DNA of 64,000 bases. Origin: Corynebacterium tuberculostearicum (GTDB taxonomy: Bacteria; Actinomycetota; Actinomycetes; Mycobacteriales; Mycobacteriaceae). The position numbers were made by a program, and so were the translations under genes. The stretch is taken from positions 248,001-312,000 of the forward strand of contig NZ_CP073096.1 of assembly GCF_030503735.1 (NCBI RefSeq), given 5' to 3'. The notes below the pieces were generated by a model, which was not told the DNA's origin, did no database searches, and saw only the letters and a program-made list of their open reading frames with translations. Positions within the stretch are counted from its first letter, which is position 1; every line of letters starts with the position of its first letter. Below are positions 52,350-61,701 of the stretch, piece after piece.

Positions 52350-53429
52350 CTACTTGTGACGAGCGGTGGCTTTAATAGCCAATCGCTCTAGGGTTTCGGT
52401 CACCGCAGGATCCACCTGTGCGGCACGCAGATGTTCGAGGCCAGATTGAGTCAGCGATTCGATTCGGCGTTCAATTTCTTGTGGCGCACCCGAATCAGCA
52501 ATGATTTGCGCCATGCGGTCCAATTCCTGAGGATCCGAGGTTTGTCCGATGAATTTGCGCAGGGTAGCGGCAGCTTGTGGGTCAGACTCATCCGCGCGCT
52601 GGAGAGCTAGCGCCAAAAGCTCGGTGCGTTTTCCCTCGCGCAGATCATCGCCAGCTGGCTTGCCGGTAATTTCCGGATCGCCGAAGACTCCCAGTTGATC
52701 GTCGCGTAGCTGGTAGGCAATGCCGATATCCTGACCATAACCGCGGAAGGCAGCGATAAGGTCCTCGCTAGCTCCGGCTATGGCCGCACCTAGGTGTAGT
52801 GGGCGTTCAATAGTATAAGCTGCCGTCTTGTAGCGGTTGACGGAATTGGCTAGTTCTACAGACTCGGAGCCTGCTGCTTCCAAGGAAATATCTAATAGCT
52901 GGCCGCCGATGACCTCGGTACGCATTCCGCGCCACGGACTGCGGGCGCGGCGCAGTGCAGCTGCGCTCAAACCGGAATCTTGGAACATGTCTTCCGCGTA
53001 TACCAGCGCTAGATCGCCTACCAGGATTGCCACGGAGGTGCCGAAGAACTCGGGATCGCCCAAATAATCCGACTCGCGGTGGAGCTTTTCGACGCTCCGG
53101 TGCACCGTAGGATTCCCTCGCCGGGTATTAGAGGCATCGATGATGTCATCGTGGATCAATGCGCAGGCCTGGATAAATTCTAGAGACGCCGCCGCGCGAA
53201 GCATGGCTGCTGGGTCCTCTTCTCCACACCCTGCGGCAAGGTAGCCGGCCCAAGCGTACGTGGGGCGTACCCGCTTGCCACCATCAAGCACGAAGGATTC
53301 CAAAAAGCTTACGGCCTTGGTTACAGGGCTGCCAATTTCTGCCACTTGTCCTCGGCGTTGGTCAAGGAAGGCTGCGAGTTCTTCGCGCACTGCACCGGGG
53401 ATCTCCGCAAGCTCAGGAATATTCTGCAT
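52350..53429 (-). CDS. idsA: Geranylgeranyl diphosphate synthase type polyprenyl synthetase
   Basis: A 359-residue prenyltransferase. The first aspartate-rich motif is HDDIIDASN and the second is LRDDQLGVFGD, both intact; GGKRVRP precedes them. In C. glutamicum IdsA at this locus makes geranylgeranyl diphosphate for carotenoids and quinone side chains. The start MQNIPELAEIPGAV (ATG 53427-53429) is preferred over a frame extension into the next gap. The upstream neighbour mptA uses a polyprenyl-linked donor. Confidence 0.93.
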   Translation of the reverse strand: MQNIPELAEIPGAVREELAAFLDQRRGQVAEIGSPVTKAVSFLESFVLDGGKRVRPTYAWAGYLAAGCGEEDPAAMLRAAASLEFIQACALIHDDIIDASNTRRGNPTVHRSVEKLHRESDYLGDPEFFGTSVAILVGDLALVYAEDMFQDSGLSAAALRRARSPWRGMRTEVIGGQLLDISLEAAGSESVELANSVNRYKTAAYTIERPLHLGAAIAGASEDLIAAFRGYGQDIGIAYQLRDDQLGVFGDPEITGKPAGDDLREGKRTELLALALQRADESDPQAAATLRKFIGQTSDPQELDRMAQIIADSGAPQEIERRIESLTQSGLEHLRAAQVDPAVTETLERLAIKATARHK

Positions 53430-53479
53430 AGTCACACTCCACACGATACCGGCTAGGGTGCGCAAGGAATAACAGAGGT

Positions 53480-54034
53480 TTACAGCGGCAGGGCGGCCCC
53501 CAAAATGGCAAATGGGCGAGTGTCCGCGGGGTAGCGGTGATTGCGGATAATGTCGAAGAATCCGGCGGATCTATACAGCCGAAAAGCCCCGTTGTCCTCA
53601 TTTGGCGCTTCCGGCGTTGACAGTAGGGCGTAGTGGGCCGGGGCATTCCACAACAATCCCTCCAGCAGTTGTCTGCCCAGACCATGGCCTTGATACTGCG
53701 GTAAGACGTGGATCTCTGCTAACTCAAAATAGTTGCGCACAATATCCCACTGCTTTTCGGTGGGCCCGCCTTGTAGGCGCAGCCCGCGGCGAAGTTCGGC
53801 GTCCCACCAGTTATCCGGGGAGCCTAGAAATCCATAGGCTACTCCTACAGTGCCGTTGTCGTGAGTGGCAATCAGAGCACTGAACCCGGGCCGGATCAGG
53901 TCATTTCGCCAGCCTGCTATGCGGCTGTGCAGAATATCGGGGCGATAATTCATCGCCTCGATATAGATCTCAACCAATTGCGGGGCCAGCACAGAGAATT
54001 CTGGCGGAGTTAGGCGGCGGATTTCAAAGCTCAC
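53480..54034 (-). CDS. GNAT family N-acetyltransferase
   Basis: A 184-residue acetyltransferase. The acetyl-CoA-binding motif A is seen in LAEIHVLPQYQGHGLGRQLLEGLL (Q/R-x-x-G-x-G/A form) at about 120-145, and a C-terminal LYRSAGF motif is also typical. The start GTG 54032-54034 (SFEIRRLTPPEF) is chosen over a longer frame. Substrate unknown. It lies upstream of idsA on the same strand with 50 bases between. Confidence 0.85.
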   Translation of the reverse strand: MSFEIRRLTPPEFSVLAPQLVEIYIEAMNYRPDILHSRIAGWRNDLIRPGFSALIATHDNGTVGVAYGFLGSPDNWWDAELRRGLRLQGGPTEKQWDIVRNYFELAEIHVLPQYQGHGLGRQLLEGLLWNAPAHYALLSTPEAPNEDNGAFRLYRSAGFFDIIRNHRYPADTRPFAILGAALPL

Positions 54035-54264
54035 GGTGTCTATGACACCAGAAGTATGCGCCAAGTGGAGCAACAGGGCGGGTGTTGGGCCACCGAGAAC
54101 AGAATAGGAGGTTCGAACAAAATTTGGAAAATAAGCATTTTACGGTGTCGCTCCTATTGTTACATTCGAACATCTGAACTATTATGAACTGTGAGATGTC
54201 CGGTGGCCTTCTTAATGTCAGGGGCACTTCAACGGCGTTAGTTACTTAGTTAAGGACAAGGACA

Positions 54265-54696
54265 ATGGCACAGATTATTTCGGCAACACGTACTCGTTCT
54301 TTTGGTCGAGAGGGAGGCAAGCGGGCTCGATTCCTCTTTCAGGCGCGTGAGCTATTGGACTCGGCGCGCGGATATGCAGCACATGGGCGATTCGACCAAG
54401 CTTTAGAGGTGGCATACCAGGCGGCGCTGCGTACCGCCGGTGCGCGAGTGGCGGCTTCCGCAGTGGCGCGGCGTCGCCGTCTTCCTTCTAGTGCTTGGGA
54501 GCGCCTAGCTCTAGTAGGTGTGGAAGATAAGCGGTGGGCGGAAACTTTTAAGGCCTATTCTCGGACCCGCGCTCGAGTGGCATCGGGCCTAGATGAAGTG
54601 CCGGGTGAAAAGTTCGTTTATGGCCTTATGCAGCGCTCCGCACAATTCTTGGATGAAAGTGAGGCAGAGACAACGTTTGGTTCTTTTGCTGCGTAG
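54265..54696 (+). CDS. SAV_6107 family HEPN-like protein
   Basis: A 143-residue, helix-rich, arginine-rich protein. The core (ARELLDSARGYAAHGRFDQALEVAYQAALRTAGA) and a later AETFKAYSRTRARVASGL helix match the actinobacterial SAV_6107 family, which has a HEPN-like fold. Its role is not established. The ATG has AAGGACAAGG upstream. It precedes a DUF3040 gene and the dcw cluster, the same order as in other corynebacteria. Confidence 0.8.
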   Translation: MAQIISATRTRSFGREGGKRARFLFQARELLDSARGYAAHGRFDQALEVAYQAALRTAGARVAASAVARRRRLPSSAWERLALVGVEDKRWAETFKAYSRTRARVASGLDEVPGEKFVYGLMQRSAQFLDESEAETTFGSFAA

Positions 54697-54805
54697 TCAC
54701 TGCGTGGGGGCGCTCACTACCTTTTAGGGAACATACTGATTATTCTGGGCGTTAGTATAGATAGAACTATTACCGCCTGAAGCCCAATCCCTAGTTGGAG
54801 GAACA

Positions 54806-55204
54806 GTGTCTCTTTCTGAGCAGGAGCAGCGAACGCTCTGTGAAATTGAGGAATCGTTGCTTGCTGACGATCCTAAATTTGGTGCTTTCGTTTCTGAGCC
54901 TACGTCGTTTGGCGGCTCTGGCGGTGCAGTAACCCTGCGGGGTGTGGCGCTCGTCGTTGTTGGCCTTTGCATGCTTATTGGTGGTGTTGCTCTAGCGCAG
55001 CAAAGCCTGTGGTTCATTGCCCTTTCCATTGCGGGATTTTTGGTCATGTTTGCCGCCGGTGTATGGATGCTGCGTGGTGATGGCTCTGGTCGCTCATCGC
55101 AGGATCGCTATTCTGGTGGACGTGCAAAGAAGTCTGCTTCCCGCAACGGGGGTGTTAGCGGGAGGCTCGAAGAAAACTTCCGTCGCCGTTTTGAGGAGCG
55201 TTAG
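54806..55204 (+). CDS. DUF3040 family membrane protein
   Basis: A 132-residue protein. The N-terminus SLSEQEQRTLCEIEESLLADDPKFGAFV is the DUF3040 signature. Two membrane helices follow at about 50-90 (LRGVALVVVGLCMLIGGVAL and SLWFIALSIAGFLVMFAAGVWML), then a basic, serine- and arginine-rich tail. TTGGAGGAAC precedes the GTG start. It is conserved beside mraZ in actinobacteria; function unknown. A terminator follows. Confidence 0.88.
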   Translation: MSLSEQEQRTLCEIEESLLADDPKFGAFVSEPTSFGGSGGAVTLRGVALVVVGLCMLIGGVALAQQSLWFIALSIAGFLVMFAAGVWMLRGDGSGRSSQDRYSGGRAKKSASRNGGVSGRLEENFRRRFEER

Positions 55205-55223
55205 CGCCTTTTAGCCTTAGTTG

Positions 55224-55260
55224 CCCCAGTCGATTCAGTAGGGATTGGCTGGGGTGTTTT
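55224..55260 (+). terminator. Terminator of the DUF3040 gene
   Basis: CCCCAG (55224-55229) pairs with CTGGGG (55249-55254) with further inner pairing, followed by TGTTTT. Confidence 0.7.
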
Positions 55261-55533
55261 CACGCCTATCCAAAATCTCCCACTTTGCCCCACTAATGGT
55301 CTTGTTGGTGGGGCATTGTGGGGTAGGCGACCCTCGTAAAGCTCAAAACGCTGGGTCAGCGCAGTATGTGGGGTTTAAGTGAGGGGAGTGGCATCTTATC
55401 TTGGTGTTGCAGGTGGGGTAATAGGGGTGAATATAGAGGGTTGTCAATACCCTTTATGGGATTTCTGCCCACCGGAAAAACGGCCAGCTAACTGCGGATA
55501 TCAGTATCTTCTCTCGGAGACACGCCGCTTTAA
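55261..55533 (+). other. Upstream region of mraZ, rich in TGGGG motifs
   Basis: No gene is seen. The plus strand carries many scattered GTGGGG words (near 55313, 55318, 55369, 55412) before the regular array at 55534-55567. This is the expected place for the dcw promoter and MraZ binding, but no clear -35/-10 pair stands out. Confidence 0.5.
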
Positions 55534-55567
55534 GTGGGTTAGGTGGGGGAAAGTGGGGTAGAGTGGG
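55534..55567 (+). promoter_or_regulatory. MraZ-type operator: four GTGGG repeats at 9-10 base spacing
   Basis: GTGGG begins at 55534, 55543, 55553 and 55563. MraZ is known to bind TGGGN direct repeats with 10-base periodicity upstream of its own gene, and this array lies about 90 bases before the mraZ start. Autoregulation of the dcw operon is therefore likely. Confidence 0.7.
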
Positions 55568-55653
55568 GCGCAGCGGAGGAAAGAGGGGCTCAAGGGTCTC
55601 GATTCTGAAGTGAGAGAATCCGGAGTTTTCGAGTAAGGAAGGTGGACGCCGGG

Positions 55654-56088
55654 ATGTTTCTCGGAACCTACACTCCGAAGCTCGATGACAAAGGACGTCT
55701 TACGCTTCCGGCAAAATTTCGCGATGAACTCGCGGGTGGCCTCATGGTCACCAAGGGGCAGGACCATTCATTGGCCGTGTACCCACGGGAGGAATTTGCG
55801 GCACGCGCACGGAAGGCTGCGGCGGTTTCTCGAACCAATCCAGAAGCACGTGCTTTCATCCGTAACTTGGCAGCAAGTGCGGACGAGCAGCGGCCGGACG
55901 GACATGGGCGCATTACGTTGTCCGCGGGGCATCGGGAATACGCAAACTTGTCCAAGGAGTGCGTTGTGGTTGGCTCTGTGGACTTTCTCGAAATTTGGGA
56001 CGCAGCCGCTTGGGCTGAGTACCAGTCGCAAACTGAAGATGCTTACTCGGCAGCTGATGCCGATGACGTACTAGCGGGCTTGCTCTAA
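55654..56088 (+). CDS. mraZ: Transcriptional regulator MraZ
   Basis: A 144-residue protein with two SpoVT/AbrB-like halves; [16 protein letters not shown] and [15 protein letters not shown] are the two DXXXR-type motifs. It forms ring-shaped oligomers that bind TGGGN repeats in front of the dcw operon. ATG 55654 ([11 protein letters not shown]) is the conserved start; an in-frame GTG four codons earlier is less likely, though both share an AAGGAAGG region upstream. It is the first gene of the division and cell wall cluster. Confidence 0.95.
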   Translation: MFLGTYTPKLDDKGRLTLPAKFRDELAGGLMVTKGQDHSLAVYPREEFAARARKAAAVSRTNPEARAFIRNLAASADEQRPDGHGRITLSAGHREYANLSKECVVVGSVDFLEIWDAAAWAEYQSQTEDAYSAADADDVLAGLL

Positions 56089-56234
56089 GCCTGCACAAGA
56101 GTGCGTGTAAGGACTCTGCCCGAGGCGGATGATTCTGGTGTACTTCCCCGATATCAGAAACCTGCCTCGGACAGGGCCCTATACGCACTCGCATGCTTTC
56201 CACCACTGAAAGTCTGGGAAATTGAGAAAGGGGG

Positions 56235-57287
56235 ATGCGGGGAGACATGGCTACAGAAGGCTTGAACTATGATGTGGCTGCCAATCACGGTCACGTTCCA
56301 GTCATGCGCGAGCGCATGGCCGAGCTCCTGCGCCCCCAGGTCGAGAAAGCGGGGGACAATGCTGTACTTGTTGACGCCACCTTGGGCGCCGGCGGCCACA
56401 CCCGCTACTTTCTAGATTCCTTTCCAAAGGCTCGGGTTATCGGCGTGGACCGCGATAAGCAGGCATTGCGCAATGCAACCGAGCGCCTAGCTCTCTACGG
56501 CGATCGTTTCGTGGGCGTCAATGCACGCTTTGATGAGCTGGGCAGTGCCATCGCGGAAGGTGAGGGTGACATCTTTGATTCGGCCCGCACCGCAGGTATC
56601 GCCGGCGCACTTTTTGACCTCGGTGTTTCCTCGATGCAGCTAGACCAGGCGGACCGCGGATTCGCCTATAAGACGGATGCGCCGTTGGATATGCGCATGG
56701 ATCCCTCGCAGGGAATTACTGCGGCGGATGTGCTCAATACCTATTCGCACGGTGACTTGGCCCGAATCCTCAAGACCTACGGCGATGAGCGCTTCGCGGG
56801 CAAAATTGCCTCGGCCGTGCTGAAGGAGCGCGAAAAAGAGCCCTTCACCAACTCCGGCCGCTTGGTCGAGCTGCTCTATGATGCCATTCCGGCTGCTACC
56901 CGTCGCACTGGCGGCCACCCTGCCAAACGCACCTTTCAGGCGTTGCGGGTTGAGGTCAACCGCGAGTTGGAGGCCATCGAGAATGTACTGCCTATCATTA
57001 CTGGAGCATTGGCTGTAGGCGGCCGCGCGGTTTTCATGAGCTATCAATCCCTAGAAGACCGCGCCGTTAAAGCGGCCTTTAAAGAACTGAGCACTTCCAA
57101 GACACCGGCAGGACTGCCGATGGATCTTCCAGGTACCGCACCGCAGTACAAAATCGTCACCCGTGGTGCGGAAAAGGCTTCCGAAGAAGAAATTGCAGAA
57201 AATTCCCGCGCCGCGTCGGTGCGGGTTCGTGCCATTGAGAGGCTCGAAGGAAAGTCGGAATTTCTACCCCCGGGAGGCCGGAAATGA
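56235..57287 (+). CDS. rsmH: 16S rRNA (cytosine(1402)-N(4))-methyltransferase
   Basis: A 350-residue methyltransferase, formerly MraW. The SAM site is [45 protein letters not shown] and [18 protein letters not shown] are conserved in RsmH. GAGAAAGGGGG lies close to the ATG at 56235; ATG 56247 is an alternative with GGGGA at better spacing. The 3' end overlaps the next gene (ATGA), and 146 bases separate it from mraZ. Confidence 0.95.
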   Translation: MRGDMATEGLNYDVAANHGHVPVMRERMAELLRPQVEKAGDNAVLVDATLGAGGHTRYFLDSFPKARVIGVDRDKQALRNATERLALYGDRFVGVNARFDELGSAIAEGEGDIFDSARTAGIAGALFDLGVSSMQLDQADRGFAYKTDAPLDMRMDPSQGITAADVLNTYSHGDLARILKTYGDERFAGKIASAVLKEREKEPFTNSGRLVELLYDAIPAATRRTGGHPAKRTFQALRVEVNRELEAIENVLPIITGALAVGGRAVFMSYQSLEDRAVKAAFKELSTSKTPAGLPMDLPGTAPQYKIVTRGAEKASEEEIAENSRAASVRVRAIERLEGKSEFLPPGGRK

Positions 57288-58087
57288 GCACCATCCCACG
57301 CCGAAACCACGTAAAGACTGACAGCCGCGACAGAGAGGCCACTCGCACCATGGGCGCCAGCCGAGACTTCACCACCGGAATCGACACCGGAGCCCCGACG
57401 GCGCTGCGGGAGCGCCCAAGCACTAAGCACGCTCCGAGCCGCACTCGAGTCCCGCACCGCAGCACCAAGCGTCTGGGATCGAAACAGGTGGTCAGCTTCC
57501 GTGGCCGCCAGCTGCAGCCGCAGACCAAGAAGAGTGGCCTGTTTACTCGTCTGTCCGTTATCGCGATCACTCTGCTTATCGCCGGTGTTGTCATGGCAAT
57601 GTGGCTTTCTGGTCTGTCTACCAAGCAAACCTTTGCCATCCAGCAGCTCACCGTCCAGGACTCCCAATTGGATAACCAAATTGAGACCCTGAATCGCGAT
57701 GCAGAAAATCTTAGCTCTTCTGCGGATATTGCTCGTCGTGCGGATGAGATGGGCATGGCCGTTCCTAAGCAGCCGGGGATTGCGGAAGTCGGCGGTGATG
57801 GAAAGATCGTCGAAAAGCGCGAAGGCACCCCGGATACAGAAAAGCTCATTGACGTAAACGGTGAACCTATTCGTCCTGGCCAGGCCTCCAGTGACCCGAA
57901 GGATACGGAGGGCATGTCGGATTCCCTTAACGCCGTGCCGCAGGGCCAACAGCGCACTGCTCGTGGCGGCAGCAGCGATACTGAGGATCGCAATAAGGAC
58001 CGCGAGGCAGGCAATACTGGCGCGGAATCAGGCAATGCGCGTCCCAACCTTCCCGCGCGTGCGCCTTACGCGAGCCGCGCCGAATAG
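57284..58087 (+). CDS. ftsL: FtsL-like cell division membrane protein
   Basis: A 267-residue bitopic protein in the ftsL position between rsmH and ftsI. A long basic, disordered N-terminus (about 1-80) precedes one membrane helix ([19 protein letters not shown], about 90-108) and a short coiled-coil-like segment ([37 protein letters not shown]). A long acidic, glycine- and serine-rich C-terminal tail follows. The topology and place fit FtsL, which links FtsB and FtsI in the divisome; sequence similarity in this family is weak. Coupled to rsmH by a four-base overlap. Confidence 0.8.
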   Translation: MSTIPRRNHVKTDSRDREATRTMGASRDFTTGIDTGAPTALRERPSTKHAPSRTRVPHRSTKRLGSKQVVSFRGRQLQPQTKKSGLFTRLSVIAITLLIAGVVMAMWLSGLSTKQTFAIQQLTVQDSQLDNQIETLNRDAENLSSSADIARRADEMGMAVPKQPGIAEVGGDGKIVEKREGTPDTEKLIDVNGEPIRPGQASSDPKDTEGMSDSLNAVPQGQQRTARGGSSDTEDRNKDREAGNTGAESGNARPNLPARAPYASRAE

Positions 58088-58104
58088 CTAGGGAAGAATA
58101 TCCG

Positions 58105-58230
58105 GTGAAAAAGATGATGCTCGCGCGTGGTGGCGCGGGCATTCTCACTTTTGTAGGGCACAATCAATACACGCAAGAAATTGTGGCGGAAATAGGGAAG
58201 GTGACATTGGACCGTGACTGTGCCAAGTAA
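58105..58230 (+). CDS. Possible 41-residue micro-ORF before ftsI
   Basis: A GTG-started frame of 42 codons (MKKMMLARGGAGILTF...) fills the gap after ftsL and overlaps the first 17 bases of ftsI. A GGGAAG lies 8 bases before the GTG. No family is recognised. It may be only a leader segment affecting ftsI translation, or chance. Confidence 0.25.
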   Translation: MKKMMLARGGAGILTFVGHNQYTQEIVAEIGKVTLDRDCAK

Positions 58231-60154
58231 GGCTAGGCGCCGCTCGCGCCGCTCCACCAGCTCTGCGGTGCCGCAAAAGAAGATGATGCGCAAACGCCTG
58301 CGTATCATCGTCTCCGTTGTGTTGGTGGCGATGGTTGTCCTTGCCGGCCGCTTGGCTTGGGTGCAGCTAGTCTGGGGGCCGGATCTATCCGCCAAGGCCG
58401 TGACCCAGCGCGAGCGTGTTTATATTGAACCCGCCCGCAGGGGAGAGATTCTGGACCGCGATGGCCAGCGCTTGGCCTACACGATGAAGTCTCGTTCCTT
58501 GACTGTCTCGCCGACGCGCCTGCGTGATGAGCTGAAGGACAAAGCCAAAATAGAGGGTCAGAATGATGGCTCGATCGAAGGCATGGATGAAAGGAAGCTC
58601 GATAGCTTCCTCAATCAAAAGATGGAGCAGACGCTCAAGGACATGTCTGAGGGAATCCCCAAGATGATTGAGGATTCCGGTGCCTCCGCTTCTAAGGTAG
58701 ATAAGGAGGATATCCTTAATAAACTCAAGGCTGATACTCAGTACGAGGTATTGGTGCGCAACGTCGACCCCGATGTAGCCGTAGAGATTGCAAATAAGTA
58801 CCACGGGGTGGCTGCGGACCGCCAAGACATTCGCCAGTACCCCAATGGTGCAATCGGGGAAAACGTAGTGGGCAAGGTGTCGATGGATGGCCATGGTCAG
58901 TTTGGCTTCGAGGCCGCGCGCGATACTGAATTGACGGGTATCGATGGCCAGTCCACCGAGGATGTATCCGCAGATGGCCAGGTTATTCCAGGTACCTTGC
59001 GCGATGTCGTCGATACCGTAGACGGTCGCGATGTCACCCTTACATTGGACCTGGATCTGCAGACCTACGTGCAGCAGAAACTGGAGAAGGCAAAGGCTAA
59101 TTCCAAGGCCTCTGGAGCGGAGGCCGTGGTTCTCGATGCCGCTACTGGCCAGGTTCTCGCCATGGCTAATACCGATACCGTGGATCCCAATAAAAATATT
59201 GAGGATCAGCTCGATGAGGGCAAAGACTTTGAAAATCGCAGCGTTTCCCACCCGTATGAGCCAGGCTCTGTGGCCAAGGTAGTAACCGCGGCTGCTGCAC
59301 TGCAGGAGGGCGTGACCACCCCGGATGAGGTGCACCAGGTTCCCGGTTCCATCGATATGGCTGGGGTAACGGTCAACGATGCCTGGCAGCATGGCACCGA
59401 GCCATTTACCACTACCGGTATTTTTGGTAAGTCCTCTAACGTTGGCACCTTGATGATTGCCGATAAGTTGGGCCAAGAGAAATATGCCGACTACCTGCAG
59501 AAGTTTGGTTTGGGTAATACCACCGGCGTAGAGCTGCCGAATGAATCTGCCGGTAGCGTTCCGGACTTAGAGCAATGGTCTGGCGGTACCTTCGCCAACC
59601 TTCCTATTGGTCAGGGACAAGCTTGGACCACTTTGCAGATGGCGAGTGTGTACCAAGCCTTGGCTAATAATGGCGAGCGCATTGAACCGCGCATTATTGA
59701 CTCGGTAAAGGGGTCCGATGGCAAGGATGAAAAGCTCGACGAGCCGAAAAAGACCCAGGTGGTAAGCCCTGAAACGGCCAAGACTACCGTGGATATGTTC
59801 CGCGCCGTCTTCCAAGATGATGAGGCAGGCGTGCAAAACGGCACGGCCGGCAATGCACAGCTCAAGGGCTATCAGCTATCCGGCAAGACCGGTACGGCGC
59901 AGAAAGTGGACCCTAATACTGGGGCGTATTCTAATTCCGCTTATTGGATTACCTTCGCCGGTATCGCCCCAGCGAATGACCCGCGCTTCGTCGTTGCGGT
60001 GATGCTAGATGAGCCAAAGTCCGGTGTGGAGGACAATGGCGGTGGCGGCCAATCGGCGGCACCGATCTTCCGCGATATCGCCTCTTGGCTGTTCAACCGT
60101 GACAATATTCCGACTTCGAAACCAGCACCGCGGCTGACCCTGCGGGCACAATAG
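58214..60154 (+). CDS. ftsI: Septal peptidoglycan transpeptidase FtsI (PBP3)
   Basis: A 646-residue class B penicillin-binding protein. A basic cytoplasmic tail and one membrane helix (IIVSVVLVAMVVLAGRLAWVQ, about 31-51) lead to the PBP dimerisation domain (RGEILDRDGQRLAY) and the transpeptidase domain. Active-site motifs are Ser352-V-A-Lys355, S407-S-N409 and K558-T-G. It cross-links peptidoglycan at the division septum. The GTG follows a GGGAAGG sequence after a 126-base gap from ftsL. murE follows 9 bases later. Confidence 0.96.
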   Translation: MTVPSKARRRSRRSTSSAVPQKKMMRKRLRIIVSVVLVAMVVLAGRLAWVQLVWGPDLSAKAVTQRERVYIEPARRGEILDRDGQRLAYTMKSRSLTVSPTRLRDELKDKAKIEGQNDGSIEGMDERKLDSFLNQKMEQTLKDMSEGIPKMIEDSGASASKVDKEDILNKLKADTQYEVLVRNVDPDVAVEIANKYHGVAADRQDIRQYPNGAIGENVVGKVSMDGHGQFGFEAARDTELTGIDGQSTEDVSADGQVIPGTLRDVVDTVDGRDVTLTLDLDLQTYVQQKLEKAKANSKASGAEAVVLDAATGQVLAMANTDTVDPNKNIEDQLDEGKDFENRSVSHPYEPGSVAKVVTAAAALQEGVTTPDEVHQVPGSIDMAGVTVNDAWQHGTEPFTTTGIFGKSSNVGTLMIADKLGQEKYADYLQKFGLGNTTGVELPNESAGSVPDLEQWSGGTFANLPIGQGQAWTTLQMASVYQALANNGERIEPRIIDSVKGSDGKDEKLDEPKKTQVVSPETAKTTVDMFRAVFQDDEAGVQNGTAGNAQLKGYQLSGKTGTAQKVDPNTGAYSNSAYWITFAGIAPANDPRFVVAVMLDEPKSGVEDNGGGGQSAAPIFRDIASWLFNRDNIPTSKPAPRLTLRAQ

Positions 60155-60163
60155 GAGCATAGT

Positions 60164-61699
60164 ATGACCGTTTCTTTGGATACTTTGGCCCAGCTTTCCG
60201 GCGGGCGCGTTATTGGTGATCCTTCCGTGCAGGTCTCCGCGTGTGGGCTGGACTCTTCCCGCTTGCCCGAGGGGGCCCTCTTTGCGGCCTTACCGGGAAC
60301 GCGCGTGCACGGCGCGCAGTTCGCCCGCGATACCAAGGCCGGGGCAGTGCTTACCGACGCCGCCGGCCTCGACCTTCTCACCGCCGCCCAGGAAGCCCGC
60401 CCCATTTTGGTGGTTGAGGATATTCGTGCCGTTCTTGGCCCAATTTCCGCTGAAATTTATGGCCACCCCACCCGCGATCTGACCGTTATTGGTGTGACCG
60501 GCACCTCGGGTAAGACCACTACGAGTTACTTGCTTGAAGCCGGCCTGTTACACGCAGGACACTCCGTGGGCCTGATTGGAACCACTGGCACCCGCATCAA
60601 TCGCAACCCAGTGCCCACCACGCTGACCACACCTGAGGCACCGACCTTGCAAGAGCTATTTGCCCGTATGAAAACCGAGGGAGTTACTCACGTGGTGATG
60701 GAGGTATCCTCGCATGCGCTCGAGCTGGGACGCGTGCGCGGTACCCGGTTTGCCGTCGGTGGGTTTACCAACTTGAGCCAGGACCATCTGGATTTCCACC
60801 CCACCATGGAGGATTACTTCCAGGCTAAGGCAAGGCTCTTTGCCGGCGGACAGGCCGCCGAGCGAGCCGTAATCTGTATCGATGATGAGTGGGGCGAGCG
60901 TATGCGGGACGTCGCCAAGGAAGCGGGCGTCCTAGTGACAACGGTTGCTACCCATGGCGCACAAGCTACGATTTCTGCGCGCCAAACCGATACCGAAGCC
61001 ACCGGTGCACAAGAAGTGGCCTTGGACGATGACGGCGCTGAGTTTTCCTTCCGGCTGCCGCTGCCCGGCGAGTTCAATATCGCCAATGCTTGCCTGGCGC
61101 TTGGTATGGCCGCAGCCGTAGGGGAGGAACCCGCCGAATTTCTGGCGGGCGTTGAAAAAGTCGCAGTCCCCGGACGCATGGAGCGCATCGACCGTGGGCA
61201 GGACTTCGTAGCAGTAGTGGACTACGCCCATAAGCCGGCTGCGATCGCCGCGGTGCTTGATACGTTGCGCGGCCAGTTGGAAGGAACCAAGGGTCGCGTC
61301 GGCATCGTCGTCGGCGCCGGCGGAGATCGCGATAGCTCCAAGCGCCCCATCATGGGGGCGGCCGCGGCCAGCCGAGCCGACCTCACCGTGATTACCGATG
61401 ACAACCCGCGCTCCGAGGATCCAGCCACAATCCGCGCTGCGGTGATGGAGGGCGCGCGCGAGGCCGCCCCGCAGGGCGATATCCGCGAGGTAGGCTCCCG
61501 CGCCCGTGCCATCGATGAGGTTGTTGATTGGGCCGAGTCTGGGGATGCCGTCATCGTCGTGGGCAAGGGCCACGAAGTAGGCCAGCTCGTCAACGGAAAG
61601 ACCTTGCACTTTGATGACCGCGAGGAAATGGCCCGCGCTATCGAGGAAAAGCTGGCTGGAAGGCCGCACCGCGATACCCTTAGGGATGCGAAGGAGTAG
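60164..61699 (+). CDS. murE: UDP-MurNAc-tripeptide synthetase (meso-DAP adding)
   Basis: A 511-residue Mur ligase that adds the third stem-peptide residue. The ATP loop is GTSGKTTT (113-120). The DNPR motif near residue 412 (DDNPRSEDP) is the signature of meso-diaminopimelate-specific MurE, which agrees with a corynebacterial wall. An AGGAGCATAGT stretch precedes the ATG. murF starts two bases after the stop. Confidence 0.97.
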   Translation: MTVSLDTLAQLSGGRVIGDPSVQVSACGLDSSRLPEGALFAALPGTRVHGAQFARDTKAGAVLTDAAGLDLLTAAQEARPILVVEDIRAVLGPISAEIYGHPTRDLTVIGVTGTSGKTTTSYLLEAGLLHAGHSVGLIGTTGTRINRNPVPTTLTTPEAPTLQELFARMKTEGVTHVVMEVSSHALELGRVRGTRFAVGGFTNLSQDHLDFHPTMEDYFQAKARLFAGGQAAERAVICIDDEWGERMRDVAKEAGVLVTTVATHGAQATISARQTDTEATGAQEVALDDDGAEFSFRLPLPGEFNIANACLALGMAAAVGEEPAEFLAGVEKVAVPGRMERIDRGQDFVAVVDYAHKPAAIAAVLDTLRGQLEGTKGRVGIVVGAGGDRDSSKRPIMGAAAASRADLTVITDDNPRSEDPATIRAAVMEGAREAAPQGDIREVGSRARAIDEVVDWAESGDAVIVVGKGHEVGQLVNGKTLHFDDREEMARAIEEKLAGRPHRDTLRDAKE

Positions 61700-61701
61700 A
61701 C

